Origin: JAGXRK01 sp963714415
GTDB taxonomy: Bacteria > Bacteroidota > Ignavibacteria > Ignavibacteriales > Ignavibacteriaceae
Reading direction: 5' to 3'
Assembly: GCA_963714415.1 (NCBI GenBank)
Contig: CAVQOL010000014.1
Span: 1 to 64,000, forward strand
Length of the DNA: 64,000 nucleotides
In this document: in pieces, positions 56,527-64,000 of the stretch
How positions within the stretch are numbered: the first letter of the stretch is position 1
Layout of the letters: each line of letters starts with the position of its first letter
Notes under the pieces: generated by a model
The model's database searches: none
Seen by the model: the letters and a program-made list of their open reading frames with translations, nothing else
What the model was told of the DNA's origin: nothing
Program-made: the position numbers and the translations under genes

Positions 56527-59013
56527 TTAGCTGATTTCTTCTGAATTCAAAGTAAAAATAACTTTTGTACCCCGATCTTTTTCACTTTCAACTCTTAGAT
56601 CTCCGCCGTGTTTATTCACAATTTCTTTACAAAGCATTAATCCTAAGCCCGTACCTTTTTCCTGTTCTGTTCCTCTGGTGGAGAAAGTAGAATCAATTTT
56701 AAATAATTTATCAATATCTTCAGGTTCAATACCAATTCCATTATCCTCAATAGAAATTTCAATAATCTCGTCATAAATAGTGGAATCAATAATAACCTCT
56801 CCAAAACGGTTTGTAAACTTTATTGAATTCGATATTAGATTCTGGAATAATGAATTAAGCATATACTTGTCGCCCCAGACGAATGTACCCTGCTGTATAT
56901 TATTTTTAATCTTTGTATTCTTTAGTTCTGATGTTTGGAAAAGAAGCATTTTAGTGCTTTCAACAATTTCAAAAAGATCAATTTTACTTGGATGGTATTT
57001 CAATCTGCCGGTTTGTAATCGAGACCATTCCAACAAATTTTCAATTAGCTTATATGTGCTTTCAGCAGATTCATTTAAGGCGAGAACAAAACTTCTTAAC
57101 TCTTCTCCACTAAGTTCATCGAAATCTTCAACAATTAATCTTGATAAACCCATTAAACCCTGGAATGGACTTTTTAAATCATGAGCAACAATTGAGAAAA
57201 ACTTATCTTTAGATGCATTTAATTCCTGTAATTCAGCAGAATAACTTTTTAGTTTATAATCCGAATTCTTTTTCGTTATGGCACTTGCAATCTGTTCACA
57301 CACATAGGTCAATATTCTCAATTCTTCCTGGCCATAAGTTTTTGGTTCTTCATAATCCTGAACTACGAGTGTACCAATTGTTTTTTCTCCAATCTTTAAA
57401 GGAACACCGAGCCATATTTGAGCAGGTTCACCCAATAAATTGGTTTCACCAAGTTTTCTTAATGCCATATCAAGTTCTGAATCAATTAAATGTGCCTTAC
57501 CGGATCTCAATATGTACTCAGTTAAACCTTTGCCTGCAATTCTTGGCATAGGTTGTTCGTCAAACTGATCAACAAAATAGGGGAATGAAAGTATTTTGGT
57601 ATTTTCATCATACAAAGCGATATAAAAATTATCTGCCTTCATCAAAGATTTTACAGCCTGATGAATTTCAGAGTACAGATCATCCATTTCATCAACTGAA
57701 TTTACTGCAGTTGATATTTTCAGAAGTGTTTGCTGTATAAGTTCAGACTTTTTAATTTGAGTGAAATCAGTAGAAATTCCAAATGTCCCAATTATTTTTC
57801 CATTTTCATCTTTCAAAGGAACTCTGGTAGTATTTACCCAGCTGATTGAACCATCCTCGCCAGGTTTCCTTTTCAATTTTGTTAATTATCGTTTCTTTGC
57901 CATTTATTAGTTTTAATTCATCAGCTCTTGCTACTATCAGCATGTTCTTTAGAAAAAATGTCATAATCTGTTTTACCAATTAGTTGTTCAAAATCACTAA
58001 AGCCAAGTTAAGTAATGGTTGCTTTATTTACCTTTATAAATCTACTATCAAGATCTTTGAAATAGATAGAAAAAGGAATGTAATCCATAAAATATTGCGT
58101 AAGATTTCTTTCCCATGAAATGATGCTTATCTTTTTCTTTTCTTTCAGATATATCTCTTACAATAAGTATGAGATCATGTTCATTCTCAGAATCAATAAC
58201 TGAAGCGGAAATCTCAACAGGAATGGTTTGGCCATCACTTTTATAGGCTATAGTTTCAAATGAATTGCTAATTGTACTAGTATTAACCTTTAGATTTATT
58301 GCTTTAAATTTATTTTCAATTACGTTCCTATTTTCCTTAGGGAAAATTAAATCTATTAAATTTTTGCCTTCTGTAGCTTTATAGTTATATCCAAATATCT
58401 TTTCTGCGGTTTTATTCCAATAAGTGATTTTAAATTCACCGGTTAATATTATTATACCGTCGGCTGCGGAGTTAGTAATTGTGTTAAATTTATTTTTTAA
58501 CTCTCGAAGTTCTCTTTTTACTTTTATCTTTTCAGAATTGTCAGTAACAATTCCTACAATAACACTTTCTTTTTTAGTTTTTAACAATCCCACATTCAAT
58601 GTAACCGGTATTATCTTTTTGCCATTTTTATGTAAGAGATTCACATCGTAATTGCGAGGTAATTCTTTTCCTGCGAACCGCAGTTCTGCTCTTTGCATCA
58701 CTAACTTAAGATAACTTGGAGCAACCACATCTTTGAGTTTCAACTTCAGAAGTTCATCAGGTTTGTAACCAAGCATATTAGCTAAGGCTTCATTAACAGA
58801 TTGGAAACCGGATTTTGACAGTATAAATAGTCCGTCTAAAACGGTAGCTGCAACAGTCTCAAATTCACTAGCAGATTCAAGTTTGGTGAGTTTATTCTGT
58901 AATCGTTTTAACTTACTTTCAAGTTTAGAAATCTCTTCAAGTAAGTCAGATTTAGTTTTATTTTTATACTGATTTTTCAACAGTCGATTATTCCCAGAAT
59001 TTTGTAATATCAA
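56527..59013 (-). CDS. PAS-PAS-PAS-GAF sensor histidine kinase, interrupted
   Basis: About 829 codons. N-terminal coiled coil (about 15-50), then PAS domains: ATVLDGLFILSKSGFQSVNE, NSAADGIIILTGEFKITYWN, and a third beginning YFMDYIPFSIYFKDLDSRFI. A GAF domain (LMKADNFYIALYDENT) precedes the HisKA box HDLKSPFQGL (phospho-acceptor His) and the HATPase with NLISNSIKFTN, EDNGIGIEPEDI and EKGTGLGLML. There is no transmembrane segment, so sensing is cytoplasmic. In the third PAS there is an in-frame TAA at 58008-58010 (ACT TAA CTT GGC) plus frame breaks near 58130, 57940 and 57880. No response regulator is adjacent (orphan kinase). Confidence 0.75.
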
Positions 59014-59128
59014 AATTTTCGATGTTAAATATAATAAAACCTTTTGAACTCTATCACATAACCGTAAACTTTACAAGACGAGATAATCAGGTCTAAACAC
59101 GTTTCTTTATATTAGAAAATCATTTCTA

Positions 59129-59136
59129 TATATTTG
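59129..59136 (+). promoter_or_regulatory. Candidate -7 promoter element of the helicase gene
   Basis: TATATTTG matches the Bacteroidota TAnnTTTG -7 consensus and lies 31 bases before the helicase ATG. A TTTC about 20 bases upstream is a weak -33. Position is good, support moderate. Confidence 0.4.
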
Positions 59137-59167
59137 CACTTCATTTTTTGAAAACTTATTGGGAAAT

Positions 59168-61348
59168 ATGCAATACCTAAAGGATTTGAATCCTGTTCAG
59201 CGTGAGGCAGTTGAATATTTAGATGGTCCTCAAATGATAATTGCCGGTGCTGGATCGGGAAAAACTAAAGTTTTAACGTATAAAGTTGCTTACCTTATTA
59301 AAAAAGGATTTGAGCCTGAAACCATTCTTGCTCTGACTTTTACAAACAAAGCTGCCAATGAGATGAAAGAAAGAATTAAAGAACTTATTGGCAAAAAAGC
59401 TGATACGCTCTGGATGGGTACTTTCCATTCTATCTTTGCGAAAATTCTCAGAATAGAGGCTAAGCACATTAATTACTTAAGTAATTTTTCCATTTACGAT
59501 ACCATAGATTCTCTTTCACTTGTTCAGAGCATTATTACCGATTTTAACCTTGACATAGATGCACTTACTCCCAATTCTGTCAGGCACAGAATCAGCTTTC
59601 TTAAAAATTATATGATAATGCCGGCAGAATATAGAAAATCACATGCTAATTCTTTTCTTGATGAAAAAACTGCTGATATTTATACGGAATATCAAAAACG
59701 TTTAATTGAATATAACGCAATGGATTTTGATGATCTTTTGCTTAAACCTATTGAACTTTTTAATAACAGCAAGCACATTCATAATAAGTACAAAAAGAAA
59801 TTCGGTTATATACTTGTGGATGAATTTCAGGATACAAACAAGGCGCAGTATGAATTATTAAAACTTCTTGTTACTCGTGAGGGCTATATTTCTGTAGTTG
59901 GTGATGATGCTCAAAGTATTTACAGCTGGCGTGGAGCTAATTTGGGAAATATAGTAGATTTTCAGAAAGATTATCCAAAACATAAAATATTTAAACTTGA
60001 GCAGAATTATCGTTCAACAAAAATGATTCTTAAAGCTGCTGATTCTATTATAAAGAATAATAAAGATCAGGTTGATAAAACTTTGTGGACCGAAAATCCT
60101 GAAGGTGAACTTATACAGATTGTAAAATGTTCCGATGAAAAAGATGAAGCGTCTCAGATATCTAAGTTCATTAAAAATGAAATGACAAAGAAAAAAATGT
60201 CATTCAATAATTTTGCAATTCTTTATAGAACTAATGCTCAGTCACGTGCTTTAGAAGATGTATTCAGAAGAGAAAAATTTCCCTATACAATAATTGGCGG
60301 GACAGAATTTTATAAAAGAAAAGAAGTGAAAGATGTAATCGCTTATCTTCGTGTAATATCTAACCAACAGGACGAAGAGAGCTTACTCAGAATTATGAAT
60401 TTTCCGCAAAGAGGTATTGGTACTACAACAATAACCAGAATGCTTGCTTTTGCAGATAAGCATAATTTAACACTGTTTGATACTATGCTAAGAGTTTTTG
60501 AAGTTATTGATATCAAAGAAAGAATTCAAAAAAATGTAAAAGGATTCAAAGTACTTCTGGATAAATATATTGAACTAAAAGATAAACTTTCTGTTGGAGA
60601 ACTAACGCGTGCACTGGTTGATGAGCTTGGAATTCTCAGAATGTTTAAAGAAGAAAACACACCCGAATCAATTTCAAGATATGAGAATATCGGCGAACTT
60701 TTAGGTTCACTAACTGAATTTTCTAATCAGAATAACAACGCGACTCTTGAGGAATTTCTTCAGGATGTATCTTTAGTCTCAGGTATTGATACTTATGAGG
60801 GAAAAAAGAACGCGGTTACTTTCTTAACTGTTCACAGTGCCAAAGGACTTGAATGGCCAATAGTATTTATTTCAGGATGTGAAGAAGATATCTTCCCTTT
60901 GTCACATAAATTTAGTACCGACACATCAGTTGGAGAAGAAAGAAGATTATTTTATGTCGCACTTACCAGAGCACAGCAGAAAGCTTATGTGCTTCACGCT
61001 CGTTCAAGATATCGTTTTGGAGAAGTTGCTTATCAAAGCAGATCAAGATTTATTGATGAACTTGATCCTGCCACGGTAAAAGAAGTAAACGGAAACATCG
61101 GAAGAAAATCAAACAGGAAAACTAAAAAAGAAATCTACTACGAATATTTTGAAAAAGTTGATTACGAAGATTTTAATCAGGATAATAAATCTCTCAGACC
61201 GGGTTCAAGGGTAATGCATGATAAATTCGGACTTGGAAAAGTTACAGAAGTTGTTGGATGTGGAGACACGCTTAAAGCCACTGTTCACTTTGAAGGAAAT
61301 AATGTTAAGCAGCTTATGTTAAAGTTTGCAAAGCTTAAAGTGTTATAA
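59168..61348 (+). CDS. pcrA: UvrD/PcrA-type superfamily 1 DNA helicase
   Basis: About 726 residues. The ATG at 59168 is preferred to an in-frame TTG at 59159 because LNPVQREAVEY then starts at the usual distance. Motif I is AGAGSGKTKVLT (Walker A about 27-33), motif Ia ALTFTNKAANEMKERI, motif II VDEFQDTNKAQYELL, motif III GDDAQSIYSWRGA, motif IV LEQNYRST, motif V TVHSAKGLEWP, motif VI RRLFYVALTRAQ. The terminal KFGLGKVTEVVG segment (after PGSRVMHDKFGLGKV) is the PcrA-type C-terminal tudor-like domain. Role: 3'-5' unwinding in repair and replication restart. Not broken. Confidence 0.93.
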   Translation: MQYLKDLNPVQREAVEYLDGPQMIIAGAGSGKTKVLTYKVAYLIKKGFEPETILALTFTNKAANEMKERIKELIGKKADTLWMGTFHSIFAKILRIEAKHINYLSNFSIYDTIDSLSLVQSIITDFNLDIDALTPNSVRHRISFLKNYMIMPAEYRKSHANSFLDEKTADIYTEYQKRLIEYNAMDFDDLLLKPIELFNNSKHIHNKYKKKFGYILVDEFQDTNKAQYELLKLLVTREGYISVVGDDAQSIYSWRGANLGNIVDFQKDYPKHKIFKLEQNYRSTKMILKAADSIIKNNKDQVDKTLWTENPEGELIQIVKCSDEKDEASQISKFIKNEMTKKKMSFNNFAILYRTNAQSRALEDVFRREKFPYTIIGGTEFYKRKEVKDVIAYLRVISNQQDEESLLRIMNFPQRGIGTTTITRMLAFADKHNLTLFDTMLRVFEVIDIKERIQKNVKGFKVLLDKYIELKDKLSVGELTRALVDELGILRMFKEENTPESISRYENIGELLGSLTEFSNQNNNATLEEFLQDVSLVSGIDTYEGKKNAVTFLTVHSAKGLEWPIVFISGCEEDIFPLSHKFSTDTSVGEERRLFYVALTRAQQKAYVLHARSRYRFGEVAYQSRSRFIDELDPATVKEVNGNIGRKSNRKTKKEIYYEYFEKVDYEDFNQDNKSLRPGSRVMHDKFGLGKVTEVVGCGDTLKATVHFEGNNVKQLMLKFAKLKVL

Positions 61349-61385
61349 TTTTTTTAGATAATTAATTTTAGGAGTATATGTAAAG

Positions 61386-62767
61386 ATGACTACAGCACCC
61401 AAAAAGTTAGCGATATTAGTGGGTGGAGGTCCTGCACCAGGAATTAATAGTGTTATTGGTGCTGCAACAATAAGAGCAGAAGTTGAAGGTATTGAAGTTA
61501 TTGGTATTAAAGACGGATTTAAATGGATTATGGAAGGTAATATTTCTGAAGTAAAAGAATTAACAATCCATAGTGTTAGCAGGATACATTTCAGGGGTGG
61601 ATCTCATATTGGAATTTCAAGGGCAAATCCTACTAAAGATAAAAAACATCTTGAAAATGCTGTTAATTCACTATTAAGACTTAACGTGGATAAGTTAATT
61701 ACAATTGGTGGTGATGACACTGCGTACAGTGCACTGAAAATAAATGAGATGGCTGCCGGCAGAATAAAAGTAGTTCATGTACCTAAAACAATTGATAACG
61801 ATCTTGATCTTCCTCATGGTATTCCTACTTTCGGTTTCCAAACCGCAAGACACATTGGTGTTGAAGTTGTTAAAAATTTGATGGTGGATGCACAAACAAC
61901 TTCGCGCTGGTATTTTGTTGTTTCTATGGGAAGAAAAGCCGGGCATCTTGCATTGGGTATTGGTAAAGCAACAGGTGCAACTCTTGACATTAATTCCTGA
62001 AGAGTTTCAATCGAAAGAAATTAAACTTTCGCACATTGTTGATATCCTTGTCGGTGCGATAATCAAAAGATTGAGCTATGGTAAAACAGACGGCGTAGCA
62101 ATTCTTGCTGAAGGATTAGTTGAGCATCTTAATCCTAATGATTTTGAATTTTTAGTTAATGTTGAAAGAGATGCACATGATAACATTAGAATAGCAGAAA
62201 TAAACTTCGGTGAAATACTTAAATCTAAAGTACAGGAAAGATTAAAACAGTTTGGAATAAAATCTACAATTGTTGCTAAAAATATTGGTTATGAATTAAG
62301 ATGTGCCGATCCTATTCCATTTGATATGGAATACACGCGTGATCTGGGATTCTCAGCTGCTCAATTTATTCTGAGTGGTGGAAGTGGAGCAATGGTTTCA
62401 ATTCAAAACGGTCACTTTGTACCTTTGTACTTTCAAAGAGATTATTGATCCTGTTACACAAAGAACACGTGTCAGGATGGTTGATCCTGCATCTGAGACT
62501 TTCTATATTGCCAGAAGATATATGCTGCGGTTAAATCATGCGGATTTTGAAGATCCTCACGAACTTGCTAAATATGCTGCAACTGCTGGTATATCTCTTG
62601 AAGAATTTAAAGAGCAGTTTTATTATTTAATCGAAAAAGACCTTCTTTATAAAAACCTTAAAGAGGGAAAATTAAAGCTTGCGGCAAATGAAAGTAACAC
62701 GTTATTCAAATCTTATGATGAACCTGATTTGAGAGAGTTTGGCAACATTAGTGATGATCGATATTAA
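61386..62767 (+). CDS. pfp: PPi-type 6-phosphofructokinase, frameshifted
   Basis: About 460 residues with breaks near 61992 and 62428, each repaired by removing one base. The N-terminus has GGGPAPGINSVIG (12-24), the phosphoryl-binding loop reads TIGGDDTAYSA (108-112 GGDDT rather than ATP-type GGDGT) and PKTIDNDLDLPHGIPTFGFQ is the catalytic block (133-). The Asp after GGD and the PAPG motif point to the pyrophosphate-dependent enzyme, an established criterion from mutagenesis of related PFKs; ATP use is not formally excluded. The enzyme is reversible and phosphorylates fructose 6-phosphate. Terminator downstream at 62788. Confidence 0.85.
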
Positions 62768-62787
62768 GTAAATATATTTTTTTCTTA

Positions 62788-62817
62788 CCCCGGACAGAAA
62801 AACAGCCGGGGTTTTTT
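62788..62817 (+). terminator. Rho-independent terminator after the phosphofructokinase gene
   Basis: CCCCGG (62788-62793) pairs with CCGGGG (62806-62811) around a 12-base loop, followed by TTTTTT. It ends the plus-strand transcript facing the minus-strand transporter. Confidence 0.88.
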
Positions 62818-62836
62818 ATGTTAATAATAATCCTGC

Positions 62837-62950
62837 TTACTTATTTCTTCTTTCAGATTTAATTACTTTGTAAAAACAGTAAGCCGCCAATAAAATTACT
62901 GTTCCCCAACCGAAAACAAGGAAAATAATTCCTTCTGTTGTTAAACCCAT
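62837..62950 (-). CDS. metS: MetS-like small subunit of the NSS transporter
   Basis: A 37-residue ORF: MGLTTEGIIFLVFGWGTVIL followed by LAAYCFYKVIKSERRNK, i.e. one membrane helix and a basic tail. The ATG shares a base with the stop of the transporter gene (TAATG), giving strict coupling. Length, single helix and position match the MetS-type small subunit of NSS amino-acid transporters (as in the two-component MetPS systems), which stabilises or modulates the large subunit. It is short enough to be missed by usual gene finders. Confidence 0.75.
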   Translation of the reverse strand: MGLTTEGIIFLVFGWGTVILLAAYCFYKVIKSERRNK

Positions 62951-64000
62951 TATGCAGCCTCCTTATGATTTGTCCAGGCTTTTTTAACTAAGTAGAGTAT
63001 TCCGAGTGCAATAGCTAACATTAAAATTCTTGAGCCCCAGATATAAGGAACATTTTCAGCAGGAACATTTTTAAGCAGTAAAGTTGGAATTGCACTTTCA
63101 ATGAACCACCAAACCATTAGAACCATTAAAATTATCGGTGTAATATATTTCATAATGTAATAGAAAAATCTTGGAATGATAAAATCTCCACCTTCATTCA
63201 TTTCTTTCCAGGCTTTGTCCGCTCCGAAAACCCACATAAATAAAATTGTTTCTATCAAGGCAAACACAACCAATCCGAAAGTTCCTGCCCAATAATCCAT
63301 TTCATCAAGAAAACCGAACCTGAGGAAAAATACAACAAACTGAACAGCAATCAATACTACAGCAGCCAAACTGAATACGGCTTTTTTACGATCCATACCA
63401 AATTCATCTTCAAGAAATGCAATTATGGGTTGACCCATTGCAACCGACGAAGTTATTCCGGCAAAAAACAGAAGCAGAAACCACATAAATCCGAACAAAA
63501 AACCAAGAGGGAAGTGTTCACTTCCAAAAATTAATGGCATCGATACAAATCCGAGATTAAAAGCTCCGCCCTGAGCAAATTCTTTAGTAACATTTAAACC
63601 AAAAAAAGCAACTGCAACAGGAATTGCAATTGAAGCACCAAGAACGACTTCTGCAAAAGCATTAGTAGATGCAGTTGTTAACCCTGAAAGTGCTATGTCA
63701 TCTTTTGGTTTTAAGTAACTCGCATAAGCATGAATCGTCCCCATTCCAACAGACAGTGTGAAAAATATCTGTCCTGCAGCAGCCAACCAGATATTGGGAT
63801 TTCCAAGTAGAGAAAAATCAGGATTCCAAATAAATCCAAATCCGTTTGCCACAGAATATTCAGGATGAGTTGGATCAGGTGTGCCAAGTGTAATAATTCT
63901 TATAGCTAAAATAGTAGCAAAAAGAAATAACATTGGAAGAGCAAACTTTGCAAGTTTTTCAATACCTCTTGATATTCCGCGATAGAGAATCCAGAAGTTG
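62950..64000 (-). CDS. Sodium:neurotransmitter symporter (NSS/SNF) family transporter, partial
   Basis: About 350 C-terminal residues of a membrane transporter; the N-terminal part lies past the right edge. Reading enters as NFWILYRGISRGIEKLAKFA and includes the NSS landmarks QIFFTLSVGMGTIHAYASY and SSVAMGQPIIAFLEDEFG. About eight hydrophobic segments are visible. NSS proteins of prokaryotes bring in amino acids with sodium; the substrate here is unknown, though a MetS-like subunit downstream points to the MetP subgroup (methionine/alanine) as a possibility. In-frame to the window end, with no break. Confidence 0.88.
   Translation of the reverse strand, partial: NFWILYRGISRGIEKLAKFALPMLFLFATILAIRIITLGTPDPTHPEYSVANGFGFIWNPDFSLLGNPNIWLAAAGQIFFTLSVGMGTIHAYASYLKPKDDIALSGLTTASTNAFAEVVLGASIAIPVAVAFFGLNVTKEFAQGGAFNLGFVSMPLIFGSEHFPLGFLFGFMWFLLLFFAGITSSVAMGQPIIAFLEDEFGMDRKKAVFSLAAVVLIAVQFVVFFLRFGFLDEMDYWAGTFGLVVFALIETILFMWVFGADKAWKEMNEGGDFIIPRFFYYIMKYITPIILMVLMVWWFIESAIPTLLLKNVPAENVPYIWGSRILMLAIALGILYLVKKAWTNHKEAA

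Overview
The window is chromosomal DNA from a low-GC bacterium of the Bacteroidota/Chlorobiota group. Member by member it looks most like an Ignavibacteria-type lineage (inference). The evidence is a PorU-like gingipain-family peptidase with a type IX secretion C-terminal domain, a second protein ending in a classical type IX sorting domain, a moxR-DUF58-batABCDE aerotolerance operon, Bacteroidota-style -33/-7 promoter candidates, a menaquinone operon, KdsB (Gram-negative LPS) and several Tyr/Phe-ended outer-membrane barrels. No rRNA, tRNA, CRISPR array, prophage or complete insertion sequence was seen. The only mobile-type element is a MITE-like inverted repeat at about 1769-1896.

Layout. 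1-7 kb: edge of a YhcH-family gene, a cyclic-2,3-diphosphoglycerate-synthetase-like GTPase, the MITE next to a quinone oxidoreductase and the 5' remnant of a second copy, an Mrr-type endonuclease, katG and a DUF454 gene. 7-16 kb: a 4HBT thioesterase facing a minus-strand operon rsgA-menF-menD-menH-menB-menA-menE with tight or overlapping junctions (menC and the final methyltransferase are absent). 16-21.5 kb: envelope block with two Tyr/Trp-rich lipoproteins, a FadL-like barrel, another barrel and an ATP-grasp-like protein. 21.6-25.5 kb: a TPR lipoprotein, DUF4292 lipoprotein and EnvC-like operon. 25.5-31.8 kb: polysaccharide cluster (flippase, UDP-galactopyranose mutase, GT2, GT9, GT4, WecG/TagA). 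31.9-43.2 kb: the 1767-residue PorU-like protein, an acetyltransferase, a barrel, an HAD phosphatase, a beta-propeller protein and a type IX cargo protein. 43.3-51.5 kb: the Bat operon. 51.6-56.4 kb: Ste24 protease, PlsC, GatC, KdsB, PLP enzyme, HIT protein and a cobalamin-binding subunit. 56.5-64 kb: PAS-GAF histidine kinase, UvrD/PcrA helicase, probable PPi-dependent phosphofructokinase, and an NSS transporter with its 37-residue MetS-like small subunit.

A dominant property is the large number of single-base frameshifts. They break katG, menE, menH, menF, rsgA, pfp, glf, the glycosyltransferases, the kinase and others, while the protein similarity continues on both sides of each break. The breaks are patchy: about 31.0-40.1 kb and 43.4-56.4 kb are almost clean, whereas 41.5-43.2 kb and 27-31 kb are dense. 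Because essential genes are hit and one-base corrections restore full families, I read most of them as base-calling errors of the assembly rather than pseudogenes. Genes are therefore given as whole loci with the break positions stated.

The most unusual content is: the PorU-like protease carrying an apparent ILEI/PANDER-like domain and CARDB-like repeats, the pair of aromatic-rich lipoproteins beside a FadL-like barrel, a RsgA gene with no canonical start codon, an unannotatably short MetS subunit, and the MITE with nested hairpins beside a decayed oxidoreductase duplicate.
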